The notes below the pieces were generated by a model. It searched no databases. It was given only the letters and a program-made list of their open reading frames with translations, and was not told where the DNA came from. Shown piece by piece: positions 22,733 to 34,600 of a stretch of 64,000 bases of DNA (the first letter of the stretch is position 1; the number at the start of each line of letters is the position of its first letter). The stretch is from Gracilaria gracilis. Its lineage: Eukaryota; Rhodophyta; Florideophyceae; Gracilariales; Gracilariaceae. A program made the translations under genes and the position numbers. The stretch covers positions 806,001 to 870,000 of the forward strand of contig JARGSG010000223.1 in NCBI GenBank assembly GCA_030374805.1, read 5' to 3'.

Positions 22733-23490
22733 ATGGTATCTGGAGGACGACCTCGCCGCACTCCTGCCCGTCAGCATGATAATATCGAGAAGACGCCGGG
22801 GAGGTGCCTCCTGTCGTATTTTGCATTTTTACGATGCTCATCGTCTTACTGGGCTAACACTAGGGGTGGCGCGCAAGCGCGTGCAACGGCGTCACCAGGC
22901 TCTTCAACGCATGCTCTGTGCGGATTCTGAACAGAGAACTGCTGTACGGGGCCCAATCGCAGCCCACAGTACAGCTCGTCATTGCACTCAAAGAACCACG
23001 AGAGGCAGAGCTGTTCAGTGCTCCCGAAAAACTACAACAGGATTCTAGTGCCGCCGCACCTGTGGATTCGGCATCTCCTGCGCAGACTGTTTCTTCGTTC
23101 TCACGGAAGTTAGAGGAGTTAGCTGTAGTGGATGGGGCTTCTGGTGGTAAGAGCAGTACTATGAGCCACGATAAAAAGATCAGTGTGGTAATCATTCGGT
23201 TGAAGTTGCGTTTCTTCACAAGGTTAAAGCTGCAGTGACCTGTTTGTGTTGGATTCCTTCATGCAACAAACTTATCGAGGTTGGTAAATAAGGGCACGTT
23301 GCTGATGGAGCCCAACATCAGTGTGCACATTGCACGACTGGGAAGGACAGGGGTTTTGCGAGCCTCGCAGAGCTCTACAAACCTATTCAAACAGCTCAGA
23401 TATGTCATGAGAATCGAGGGGTTATATTCCTACCGAACCGCAATCCAGGGGAACGCTTAGGAGACGTTCTTCGCCTTAAAATTTCTCGCT
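22733..23490 (+). pseudogene. Unrecognised gene relic with a possible Cys-rich end
   Basis: ATG at 22733 sits in a good initiation context (CACCATGGT) and begins MVSGGRPRRTPARQHDNIEK. Open frames continue to 22930 and, in another frame, 22918-23238 (RELLYGAQSQPTVQLVIALK, then an Ala/Ser-rich part and SRKLEELAVV). About 23230-23340 reads CLCWIPSCNKLIEVGK then HQCAHC, a Cys pattern that could bind zinc. Two frame changes and a stop separate these. It may belong with the transposase relic upstream; no family recognised. Confidence 0.3.
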
Positions 23491-24331
23491 TAAAGTACAA
23501 GTTAATGAAAAAGGAAAGCTCAAGTTTAATTCTTAAGTTTGTAAGACTTTGGTGAACTACCAAGACAGTTGAAACTATTGTGCTTATTTCTTTTCAGATG
23601 TATATGGGATGAAGCCTGTGCCTCATCAAGACGAAATCTATGACAAGACTTTATATATTTCTCCCTCGCTTCATGAAAGCGAGTCGAGCGAGTAGGTATT
23701 CGTAAAGCCCTTTGCCCTGTATTATTTCCAATGTGCTGCATAGCTTTTGGCTCAGTTGCCAGCAGCTGTACGTGTTTGCGTGGTCAGACGCGGTGCAACT
23801 GCGAACGGCGATCACCGTAGTGCGCGCAGCGCGGCAAGCTAGAAACCAAGATCCTCTAAATGTGAGGGCGGAGGCGGGGCTGGGAGGTCGGAACGATAAG
23901 GGGTTTGCCAGGAAAAAAGTGCCATAAAAGCGGTATAGGGGAGCAAGAAGCACGTCGTCGAGACGTAACTGTCTCTGAATGATATGGAACGGCGATTATA
24001 AGCGTAGCGTTTCCTTGACCACTACATCCGCCATCTTCATTTTGTCAAAGTTTTGTATCCCAAGTCTCTGATAGTATGAATGCCTAAAGAGATAAGCATG
24101 AAAACAGCCTAAAGAGGGTGGTGGCACCAGCCCTAAGGTGGTGAAGAGAGCGCAAGGTCAGCAGTGAGTGGCATCATGATGGCGGTCAAAGTAAGCGTAA
24201 GGGTGGCGGGAGAAGAGCTGAAGAGCAAGAGCAAGAGCGGCGGGAAGCGGGCAGCGGGCAGTGCCCAGGAGCAAGGGTGGTGGGCGTGCATGGGCGGGGG
24301 CGGGGATTTGGCGGTAGGCAGGACTTTGGTG
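23491..24331. other. No gene seen; GC-rich simple sequence near the right end
   Basis: The stretch 24110-24310 is purine- and GC-rich with AAGAGCAAGAGC- and GCGGGCAGCGGGCAG-type short repeats. Open frames on both strands at 23526-23953 are short and unlike proteins. Nothing else was recognised. Confidence 0.45.
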
Positions 24332-24577
24332 TTCTCGGAATGCTAGGTTAGCATGCTAGATCGCTAGCTGTAAAAATAAAATTCCGAAAAAAAGCATTAT
24401 CGCAGTATTTACTGGTTGGCAAGAAAAAATTCTATTTTAGAAATTATGTTTCCGTTCAATGCAGTTCGAACTTTATCTATTGGAATTGAAAGCTATTTTG
24501 CAGTTCTTATGCCACCACTCGTAATTTTACATTCCTCACAATCGTCAAAAAACTCTAAAAGATTACGAACCCACCAC
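24332..24577 (+). repeat. T1-family left end, truncated copy
   Basis: It begins GGTGTTCTCGGAATGCTAG and then follows 9144-9404 at roughly 80% identity, ending abruptly at 24577. Only the left subterminal region is present, so it is a truncated or internally deleted T1 relative. Confidence 0.65.
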
Positions 24578-25378
24578 TGATTACAGCCGTGGAATGAGCT
24601 GCAGGCAATTGATTACCCACTCCGAGCTTTTTCCATATACAGTTCTTTCCCATTCAAGCCATGCGATCATTGTGTGTGAGGACGCGAAAAATATCTTTGT
24701 CTTAGGCTACTGCGTGCATGAAATAAAACCTCCATCAAAGATCAGACTGTTCTTGATCACAGAAGAAGTTAAGAAGCCTCTTTTATCAATTAAAGTGCGT
24801 CCCTCTACCCCACTTTCTATTGCAAGTTGCACAGAAGAAGTGGTAGCAGCACCTAGCACCTTTTTTTCGCAGCATTATATTCAAAATTGCCTTCACGGAG
24901 TGAAATGTCTGCGCATAAAGATGGTTAATGTAGATCATGGGCAAAACAAGCCCTCTCCAAGCGCATCCGATAGTGTGCGAGGCACGTTAGTGAATCTAAT
25001 GAACGTGGTCTGCCCCTTTCTACAAATTTCATTGCCACGGCCACCTGAATTAACGTCTTTTTCACACTGCCACTGTACATTACAACGACGAACTCTCTGG
25101 CTGGGTTAGCTGGCATAAACACTTATTTTCGCATGACATACAAAAACAATACACTGCCAGTAGCCGCGACAGCACGGCGTCATACACTACAGCCCCTGCA
25201 CGTCTGCGCACGGAGGTCGGAGCCCTAACCGCGCTGCTTGAATACGTCGCGTTCTGTGGCGACCACTGGTAACGACTAGCAGTGTGGGGCGCGGGAGGCG
25301 ATTTTGCGTCAAAAGAACGCCACCCTCAGCATGCAACCGCATCAGAATACCCGTACGTACACTACATCATTCTTGTAC
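24578..25378. other. Open frame of uncertain reality and no other gene
   Basis: A plus-strand frame 24594-25109 is open for 171 codons (starts MSCRQLITHSELFPYTVL). It has no recognised domain and a composition not clearly coding. The remainder (25110-25378) is ordinary mixed sequence. Confidence 0.3.
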
Positions 25379-25870
25379 TGTAACAACCGGCGACGGGAAG
25401 AGCACGAAGACATTCGGATCTTCTTCCCTGTAAGGGCAGCATAGCGAACAGAGCCTAAAATTACAAACCGAATATGTTTGGATGTACGGCCTAGGTATGG
25501 CTTCGCGACAATAGCAAGAAGTGAAGAAGGAACCAGAAGTGACCATGTAAGTATGTAAAGTACTCTGAGGGAGTATTAATTCCACAGTGTGGCGAAAGGG
25601 ATGGGCTTTAAACATAAGCCACTAGTGGCAAAAACTTAACCGAAAACAAAGAGGAAAAGGGGTGAACGTAACAAGAATAGTTACAGGGAAAGGGCAGGGC
25701 CGGAATAAACCTTATACAAAGGCAAATACGACAAACTTTGGTATATCTGCCAGCGTTCGGTTCGTTTGATTGACACAGGGTGGTAGGACAGCCCATGCGC
25801 ATCGGCATATCCCTCCAAGGAAGAGTTGAGTATGGACGAAGGGGCAGAAGTCTTAAGCCCACCTTGGTTC
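25379..25870 (-). repeat. Solo or truncated LTR related to G3/G4 (right end approximate)
   Basis: It starts TGTAACAACCGGCGACGGG followed by GCACGAAGACATTCGGATC. This parallels the start of the G3 LTR on the plus strand (TGTAGTGCAAACCTAGACGGG ... CACGAAGACGATCGGTGTC). No internal element sequence flanks it, so a solo or cut LTR is likely. The right boundary is a guess. Confidence 0.4.
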
Positions 25871-26746
25871 CGGAAGTTTACTGAGTGTTAGGGCCTTAGT
25901 GTTCTGACACTATATAGTGCATGGTGAACTTTTCATACTGTAACGCTAAAATATAATATGTACCTGAAATACAAAGAATATGGCAGAAAGTACCGAAAAG
26001 GCTGTGCCAACATACCTGACTCACCGTGTTCTATGTATCCCGTTCAAAGTAGTGTTATTTGTTTGTAGTAATATATTGCACCTGCCGACAAGTCGTAAAA
26101 ACTACCAAGTACCAGCACATCTACAATAGGACGTTTCACTTCATATCCCCATCCTTATCCGAGGGCGCGACGAATTTGCCAGCGCCGCCATGACGGAAAA
26201 CGACCAGAAGGGGACAATATTTCCCTGAGCGCCGGTCATCCTCTCTGATTCAGAGAATTAGCTACTCGCGAACGCGTCTTATTTGATTCTCGAAGGCAAC
26301 CTGCAACACCGAGCAGTTGCTCTTTGTACAATTCCTCCTCAAAAAATTCTCGGTACAACGGTTATCAATCTAACCCGTGACCCCGGCATGGCAAACCAAC
26401 ATGCAAACCACCCCGCAAAGGGTTTCTCCACCGATATCTGGTCCGTTCTTCTGCCACGTGGCGTCAACGATCAACAACCACCACAGAGTGGGAATCAGCC
26501 TGAATCGAAGAGTACTTCCGGCTGCTGCACTCACTCAGCCTTTTTGCCAACCTTGGGCCGGTGCGGGCCTTTTTCACGCCATATATGATATGTGAGAAAC
26601 GAAGTTATGTTCTATTTACTACAGTTCTCCAAAGTTGCGTGTAATTGATTACCAAAGCTCCAGCATAAGACACTTATATATATATGGTATTTGCTTTTAA
26701 TTTCTAACATTGATACAAATAGCGTACAAAGTGCCTTAACACAACA
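25871..26746. other. No recognisable gene
   Basis: One plus-strand frame (26283-26588) is open for 101 codons beginning MILEGNLQHRAVALCTIPPQ, with no known domain. Otherwise AT-leaning sequence. Confidence 0.4.
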
Positions 26747-27112
26747 TCTGTGTTCTCGGAAATGGAATTTCACATTCAAAAATGCTAGTTTTGGTGACCG
26801 ATTATCTGGTGAGTTTTTCCAATTTTTTCCCGATATTTGGGTTGGATATGAGGAAATACGTATTTGGTGTGCTAGTTTGACATTCAAAATTTGCAGTTCT
26901 GAAAACTACCCCGTTTTGGAATTTCAAATATGCTAGTTATGGAACTGGGGAATTTCCAGAACTGCAAATTTTGAATGTCAAACCAGCACACCAAATACGT
27001 ATTTCCTCATATCCAACCCATATATCGGAAAAACAATTGGAAAAACTCACCAGATAATCGGTCACCAAAACTAGCATTTTTGAATGTGAAATTCCATTTC
27101 CGAGAACACAGA
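26747..27112. repeat. 366-bp near-perfect palindrome (foldback/MITE of the T1 family)
   Basis: The left arm begins TCTGTGTTCTCGGAAATGG and the right arm ends CCATTTCCGAGAACACAGA. The arms pair almost fully up to a short centre around 26925-26945 and would form a hairpin about 170 base pairs long. Each arm holds GCTAGTTT-type motifs (AATGCTAGTTTTGGTGACC, GTGCTAGTTTGACATTC). The tip TGTTCTCGG and the motif are those of T1, so it is a non-autonomous relative. No target duplication was clear. Confidence 0.8.
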
Positions 27113-28026
27113 AGAAGCTTTATATAGGAGAAGAAGAGCGCAATATACAAGTTCTGCGCACAATTTCAAATTTGGAGAAAAGCGTTTGTAATTCATTTGT
27201 TACATTTAGCAAATCATAATGCTCCGATTGAAAAAATGTTTTTGTAGTGCTTTAGACTATCCATATTGGAGTTCCTTTTAAAAATTGCGTACTACTTTTT
27301 GCAAATATTAAGAAATAGAATAGAAATACTTTGACCTTCTTCAAAGAATGGCGTACAAAACAAAATTGTTTGGCCATTTCACCGCCATTTCTAGCATAAA
27401 GTGCATAACATTTAACGCCCTTCTAGGCACTCTTATAAGTAGCAGCGACGTAGTGAATAGTTTTCAGCACTCGTATTCGAGATATTAGCTTGTGATTATG
27501 ATTTGTAGGCCATTTGTGAGAAATTTAAATAACGAAATAAAGTTTTGCACAAAACATACTATAAATGGCTGTAGAATTTTGGAGAGCATTAGATTTACAC
27601 GGCCCTTCTTCAATGAAGACAAAACTTTCCTACGTCATTTATTACATTTTTTGAAACGTAGTGCGCCATGAAAAAATTTTTTCATCGGGTACATCAGGAC
27701 GGTATCACTAACAATCCAGGGGTTTATTGATTATCTCAATAGATTAGTCTCTGGAAACGAAAAATATTTTTGTGTGGTACTGTACCACTATGATAGATTA
27801 ATAAAAATTATAATCTAAAGTCTTAGATTTTATCCTGCTCCGCAATTTTTTAAAGAACATTCGCAAATTGAGAAAGCCAAGAATAGCATGTCTCCGAAAC
27901 ACCAAGATTTCAGAGACTGTGTACATTAAGTGAACATTGAGTATGAGTGTACTGCGTAGACGACACTGATATAATTCGCATTTTTTACGGCTACCGTTAC
28001 AATACCTGATACATTTGGAAACCTTT
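27113..28026. other. AT-rich stretch without recognisable genes
   Basis: No open frame of note on either strand and no repeat recognised. It lies downstream of the minus-strand gene at 28027 and may hold its 3' untranslated region. Confidence 0.5.
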
Positions 28027-29088
28027 TCATACTTCAGAACATATCACCTTATAGCTAAATGGAAAAGGAACACTTAGACGCTCAATGTCCGGTTGAAAAT
28101 CCAATCTGGAATACCAAGAAGAGCATTTTCTAAATTTTTCTTTTTTCAAGTTTTGAAGAACTTCACTGGTCTCCTTGAAATACGTACTAAACTTGGACGT
28201 ATGACCATATGTTCCGATTACAAAATGATAGAATAGCGTGACAAACTGCCCGCCAACTGACTTCAAAATGTCTTGGTGATAGTGTTCAGATAGGGTCCAA
28301 ATAAGTCTGTTCACCTGCTCAAAACTTTCTAGAATAGTTTTTTCGAAAATCCACCTCATTGAGAGACACAAATGAGTCATACGCCAAGCCATTAACTCTA
28401 GATCTGGGATTCTTAAACGTAGTGGTAAAAGCCACTCTGCCAATGTTACGCCCGCTACTATGATATGACGGTAACCCCCACTGTTCCACGGCTCACTGTA
28501 CTTGGGAATTACGTGGTAACTAAATTTCTTCGGGTTCGCTCCGCAAGAGAAGGTAACCGGGATATCTATTCGGCGGGGGTCGGGCTGAAAGGCAAACGCA
28601 GATTCCCAAAACGTGATCTTTTTCTCCTGTATTTCTTTCTCCGTTGCTAGACCTAGAAAAAGCTCACGAACATATGTGCCGGAAGAACGCAAATTACCGT
28701 ATTTTCCCAGTATTAAATGACGAAAGAATTCCATAAAACCCTCTCCCACCTTTTCTAAAAGTTCCGAATGATAGTATTTGCATACACGAAAAAGAATTTT
28801 TCGGGGGCTTTCGGTGTTTATGTTGAACTTCTTGATGTGCTCAAGAGATATAACCAAATGTATCAAGCGCCATACGAGAAGCTCTGTTTCACTTTCATCT
28901 AAGCCAAGGGGCGAGAACCATTCCTTCACAGTCCTTCCGGCTACCGAAGAATGTCTATGGCCTCCATGAACCCAGGGATCGCAGAAGTGGGGATTCATAG
29001 AGACTTGTAGGATCAAAAGGTTTCTGAAACGTCTTAATGTCCGAGTAAATGGTTTAGAAGTTTGATGAAATAAAACGGCGGCGTACAC
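28027..29088 (-). CDS. Intact two-copy D-domain protein, function unknown
   Basis: 353 codons, uninterrupted, the only long intact frame between 13 and 48 kb. It consists of two tandem copies of a ~150-residue unit (about residues 33-182 and 194-346). Matching pairs: WVHGGHRHSSVAGRTVKEWF with WNSGGYRHIIVAGVTLAEWL; WRLIHLVISL with WRMTHLCLSM; FFRHLILGKYGNL with LFYHFVIGTYGHT; FAFQPDPRRIDIPVTF with LDFQPDIERLSVPFPF. The same unit lies after the integrase in gypsy elements G1 and G2. No signal peptide or membrane helix is evident; the units look helical. I do not recognise a family. It could be an element-derived gene kept by the host or cargo of an element whose other parts are gone. Confidence 0.75.
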   Translation of the reverse strand: MYAAVLFHQTSKPFTRTLRRFRNLLILQVSMNPHFCDPWVHGGHRHSSVAGRTVKEWFSPLGLDESETELLVWRLIHLVISLEHIKKFNINTESPRKILFRVCKYYHSELLEKVGEGFMEFFRHLILGKYGNLRSSGTYVRELFLGLATEKEIQEKKITFWESAFAFQPDPRRIDIPVTFSCGANPKKFSYHVIPKYSEPWNSGGYRHIIVAGVTLAEWLLPLRLRIPDLELMAWRMTHLCLSMRWIFEKTILESFEQVNRLIWTLSEHYHQDILKSVGGQFVTLFYHFVIGTYGHTSKFSTYFKETSEVLQNLKKEKFRKCSSWYSRLDFQPDIERLSVPFPFSYKVICSEV

Positions 29089-29252
29089 TCTGCAGTTCTG
29101 AAGATGGAAATCTTATCTTTTCACCAAAGTACCTGGTTCCTTCAAGGTTCTGCTCCAATCGAATGTAATTTAGATATTTTACCATTGAGATAAGGTGGGA
29201 ATAAATACAGCCTTGATAGCTGGGAAGAAGTTAGTATGTATCATACATACAA

Positions 29253-29600
29253 GGTGGAAGGTACGAAACTCAAATTTTAGTAAGGGAAGCATGCTCACAA
29301 GAAGCGCCCCATATGGCCTCAAAAACTAAGGTGGAAACTGTAAGAAATCAAGGTGGAATACGATTCGTTTGCTGGAATGCGGGTATCCAGAAAGATCTAA
29401 GAATATTGCAGAATGTTACCAAAATAAATGCAGGTCAAAATATTTACAATGGGGAAGGCCAAAAATTATAGTAAAAAAAGCATGTTAATGAGAAACAACA
29501 CATATGGCGTCTATAACCAAGGTGGAAGTAGTAGGGAATAAAGCTGGAATAGGATTTTTGCTGGAATATGGGATATCGAGAATCTTCTAGAACATTCTAA
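29253..29600. repeat. Two diverged tandem repeats, period about 199 bp
   Basis: Unit 1 (about 29256-29405) and unit 2 (about 29453-29598) share, in order: GGAAGG; TTTAGTAA/TATAGTAA; GCATG; CATATGGC; AAGGTGGAA; GTAGGGAATAA-like; GGTGGAATA/GCTGGAATA; TTTGCTGGAAT; and ATCnAGAA. They lie 170-510 bases upstream of the 353-codon gene, in its likely control region. Confidence 0.5.
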
Positions 29601-29701
29601 GATCTCGCACAGAGAAATTTTGGTCACAAATTCTATGTAACATTTTTTTCTGAGTTACTTTCTTACTCTCTTCATAGCCTTTTTTCAATTAATTGATATT
29701 C

Positions 29702-30355
29702 TTAAGTCTGGGTCTGAATCTGTAATAAGATGTTATTTCTGATTATTGTTCTAAAATGACATGTAACACATGAACAAATTCGAGGTCCAGCATATAGTGA
29801 ACACAGCATTCTTTGATTTGGCCTCAAATCGGTGAAAGTGGTCAGAACCAAGAGAAATTGCCAAGAATTTTGAGCAGAAATCGTTTCTGCCTCCTTGACG
29901 AGTTCGGTGGGAACTCTACTATTTTGGGCAGTACCAAGGAGGGAGAATATGTTCGTCGAGCTTCTCTGCATGTGCGTGAGCTGAGAGGAGAAATGAGGGC
30001 GGATATAACGAAATGTGTAGTTACCACGTTCGAGTTTGGGACGCTGATGGAGATAGGGAGGAACCGCATCCTTAACGGCATTCGAAAGTTTGCAATAGAG
30101 TGGAATATTATCATCAGAACGCACAGATCTTCCCTTCTGCGTCGCATGCAAACAATTGCAAATCAATCTGGAAGATATCAGTGTTTGAGTGGGGTATCCG
30201 GGCGATCGACGGACTTCATCTTTAAGTCGGATGATGCACTCAGTATTCGGAGAAAGTTTAAGCGCAAAAGACCATCGGACCTTGCGCTACCATTGATTCT
30301 AGAGCCAAGAAAAGCATCTTGGGAGTCTCCACTCGGCAAAGACGGTATAAACTAA
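29702..30355. other. Overlapping open frames on both strands, unrecognised
   Basis: A plus-strand frame (29813-30355, 180 codons, rich in Arg/Lys/Ser) overlaps a minus-strand frame (29702-30166, 154 codons). Neither matches a family I know. At most one is real. The plus frame has a more protein-like mix (LDEFGGNSTILGSTKEGEYV), but I would not assert a gene. Confidence 0.25.
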
Positions 30356-31683
30356 TGGTGGGTCTGGCCTTAATTTACACCTTTCTCTTGTTGTGCGCCA
30401 GAATGAACGCTGGGCTGACTTGCTTGAATTGATATGAGGCTGTTGACGCGGGCAGGCCTTGAGTGTCAGTGAACGGTACTGGCGTCAGTAACGTTTGGCA
30501 TGACAAATTTGATTATGGTGAGAGTCTTTAGACAGCTTGGATGAGCACACATATTTTATTTCAGTACTTTACTAGTTAGAGACGGTAGACAGAGATAAAA
30601 GAGCATGACATAGACAATAATTTACTGGAGAGGTATTGTACGTAATTTGAAAGGCTCTGCCTGCAGTAATCAGGAGAAGAAAGTGCGTGTAGCGGTGGCT
30701 TGCAGATTTTGAATGAAAAATGAGGACAGTTCGGGCGGCTCACCGGATGGTATCGAGAATCTGGCCTTCGGCAACGGAGATATTGCGTGAGGCGGGAGAG
30801 ATGAGGTTGCGTTCTAAATACAGGAGATACTGGTGGGAAACTTGGTGGAAACTAAAGCTTTTACGCATTCTCCCCAAACGACCGTAAAGACTTCCAACAT
30901 TTCTTACCAACCAAACACTACATGTTCAAGTTTTTGGAGAGCTGCTTTCATTTAATCTTCTCATTCAATTTCAAAAAATATGATACCCATGTTCTTATGA
31001 GACGGCGATCATAAGCTTATACAAGGTAATTAAATGAATAGACATTCCCGCAGAAAGCGATGCCGATGGGAGTGCGACATCAGAGAGGACTGCAATGAAT
31101 CATGCCAGGATGACCGAGAAAGAGACGAAAAGCAAATTATGGAATAATTGAAACCTCAATATACACAACCTTACAGCAAAGGCATCATATGAAAGCGAGG
31201 AAAAAGCTCAGAATATCAAAATTCGGTGACAAATCGATATGAACAATTCGATGGATATCATACGGTCATATTTTTTCCACATAAGTCCCAAAATGTAGAA
31301 GCCTATGTAGTCAAAGAAAACGACATCGGTAACTTCGTATTATAGAGAGTTTATAACCGCCTATTTCTTGGGTACAGATGCGGTAGAAACGTTTAGTGCA
31401 AAGGAACAAGTGATCAGCGAGCACCACCAGAGTGCAGTGACTATTTGGTCTTGCACACTGGTGCAGTGCGGTACTTTAAACTACGATTGCGTCTCAAAAG
31501 GTATAAAATGCTGTAGCTCAAAATGGAAGTTTGGAACAAGCATGTCAATATCTTGGTGAAAGAATAAAATTGTCTGTGACTTCCTGAACGGAAGTCAGTA
31601 GTACAAGTAGTCACCAAACATGAATAAAGACTAGAGTGCAAGGATGACCTACAACCTTCTAGACTCCAGCTATACTCTTTCAA
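30356..31683. other. No recognisable gene; may hold the copia 5' LTR
   Basis: No long open frame and no repeat that I could pair. The stretch just before 31684 should contain the 5' LTR of the copia element if it survives, but I found no second copy to define it. Confidence 0.4.
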
Positions 31684-34600
31684 CAGGTTATTGGGCCCCT
31701 CGACGCAGTATTACTTGGTTGTACCGTCATTTTGTCACTTTTTACGCTGGTATACACCCCCTACGGGAGGCACAATTGGAATTTTCACGCCGCTAGGATC
31801 CTTTTACCACATCTAAAGGAAGAGAACTACTTCATGTGGTCACACAAAATCGATCTCGTCTTACGTTCGAAAGGAGTGTGGAAGATTTCTGCCGGTACAG
31901 AGGCCAAACCTGAAGACGCAGAAGAAAGGCTAAAGTACGAAGCACGATGTGACACTGTACTCACATGCATACGGTTTTCATATCACAAAGCTTGGGTAGC
32001 ACCTATGATGAAGCTAGGGAACCCATCAGAAGTTTGGGAAACGCTCAAAGCAAAATTTCGAGATGGAATCACTGACGAGTATTAAAAACCTAATGGAGAG
32101 GTATCAGGACATGCAAATGGAGGCATCAGAAAGTGTTTTGGACTATATCAACCGTTTCGCTGTCATAGAAATGAAACTGCTTAGCATAGGACACACTGTA
32201 TCTGATGCAGAAAAGCTGGGGATGTTCTTAGAGGATTGAACAAGGAGTTTGAAGGGGCAGATGAGGTTATAAACTAGACTGGGTCTAGTTCGAAGGACGC
32301 TGTGCGGAGATTGATCGCGAAAGAAGGCCAACTGGCGAAGCCCAGGAGAGAATCCCATGTCGACGGATTTCAAGCAAAGGCCATCCACGTGAACACTAAG
32401 CACCATTTCCGAGAACGCAAGTGCCTTTTCTGTAAAAAGAAAGAGCCTATTAAGAAAAACTGTTGAGCGAATCCCGACAGTAAGAATTACAGAGGAAAGA
32501 CGTTGAGTCGTCAAGGTCACGCGGGTCAGTGTCAAGGTGAAGATGGCTCGGAAGGAGGGGCTGGGTTACTTGTAGCACAGTTCAAAGACACTGAAGATGA
32601 ACACATGAAGACGGTAGATCTCACGTTTGAGCAACACGATCACTCTGGTTTAGTAACAATGAGTGGGACCACATTTGTGGCCAACCATAGAGTACGGGAG
32701 GGCCAGTAACACCGCTGGTATTTGGATTCAGGTGCCTGGAAGCACATGAAGAAAAACAGGGACTACTATGTCTCTGCGATTCATTTTTCCGCCAAGAGCA
32801 ACGTGTGAATTGGGGATGGTACCAACATTGTGGTGGTTGGTGAAGGTCGAGTACAATGCTGGGTACCAAATGAGGATAGAAAGCTCACGGACGCTTACAT
32901 TCATAACGTTCTGTATATACCAAATTTGATGTGAAGTCTTCTATCTGTTAGTACAAATTCGCAGGAAGGGCTACATGTCTGTGTTTTTGACGAATGCGGA
33001 AGGAAACGGCTCTGCTATGATATTGAAGCAAGCCACAGCCCAAAATTCTGATATTCGGTCATGAACTTGTCGTAGGGCTATACGAACTTGGTGTGTATCC
33101 CATGGAAGACATTACCAGTATTTTTCTCGCTGTTTGAAGAGGAAAGAAGTTGAATATTCTCGGACACCACAGATTTGGTCACACGAGTCTCGATTAGCTT
33201 AGGAAGACTTTGAATATCGTCAAAGGTGTTTCGAAAACTACACTGTGTGACGTGGACCACCGTAAGCCATGCGTGGAAGGGAAACCGAAGCTAGCAGCCC
33301 GAATTCCGCTACCTCAGCCACGTGGGACTGTGGTCAAGTATCTCGTTCCCTCTGATACACTTGTCCCTCTGGAAGTCGGGAAGCTGTCGAGGCCCAGGTA
33401 TTTTGGCTCCTTGTATGGCGAAAAGAGTCACATTTCTACGATCAGGTTATTGAAGGTCAGAACGAAGATGGATGGTCGATTTAAAAAGATGAGTATCCTG
33501 TTTGAAATACAGTCAGAACACAAGCTGAAGCGCATTCGCTTCAATAATGCAGGTGAATACCTGTCTGAAGACATGACTGCCTGGCTGAAACTAAGGGGTG
33601 TTCTTATTGAACCATCTCCAGCATACAGTCCTGAATACAACGGTAAAGCCGAAAGGCGGAAGTGCCAGCTTTATGAGAAAGCGCGTACCATGCTGAGAGT
33701 CTTGGATGGAACTACCTGTTGCAGTCGGCTGTGGGAAGAAGCTGTGAACACAGCAAACTCCTTAACAAATAGATCATTTGTAAGTAAAGAAGGCGAACCA
33801 GATAATACTTCTCTGGAGGGTGTCACAGAAAACAAGCCATACATTTCACACTTGCGCACGTTTGGTTCACATTGTTACGTCTGCATCCCGAAAGAGCGCC
33901 ACAAGCGTAGCGCCAAATACAAGAACCGGACCAACAAGGAAATTCTGAGAGGGTTTGAACGCGGGATGTGCTAAATAGTCTACGTTCCCGATAGCAACCA
34001 GATGTTTGTGTCGTAGGATGTCACGTTTAACGAAGAAGTTACTGGGTGGCAAAAGGCTGCCCCCACACCCGGCGTAGATGAAGTAGACTTGGCAGCAGTC
34101 CCACAGGCAGATGAGAAGGAGAATGAATCTGGGAATGAAGCAGGGAAAATGTAAATGAAGACCGAGAACACAGACATGGAATGGAATAAGAAGCAAATGA
34201 ATGCTGAGAATACTCTGGCTGAAGAAGAAGAGAATGATTTGGTCTTTGTCAACGCATATAGTGAATATACGCACGACCCCAAGTTTGTAACTCATTATCG
34301 CTCTGTACAAAGGCGCTCACCCAGAACCAGCCAGACGCCCCCAACGATTCACATCCGATACAGTACTTCCTATACTTACAGTTAACGTCATGGGAAATGA
34401 TGACGACGACCATCTCTTTAAATTACTTGATGCGATGACTGGTGCACAGACATCGCAGTGGAAGCCCACCATACGCAAAGAACTGAATCATATGAGGGAG
34501 TTTTCTGTGTGGAAATTGGTACCGTGTACACCAAACTGAAAGCCCATCACCAACAGGTGGGTGATTTTGAAGAAGCGCGATGAACAGGGCAAGATCGAAC

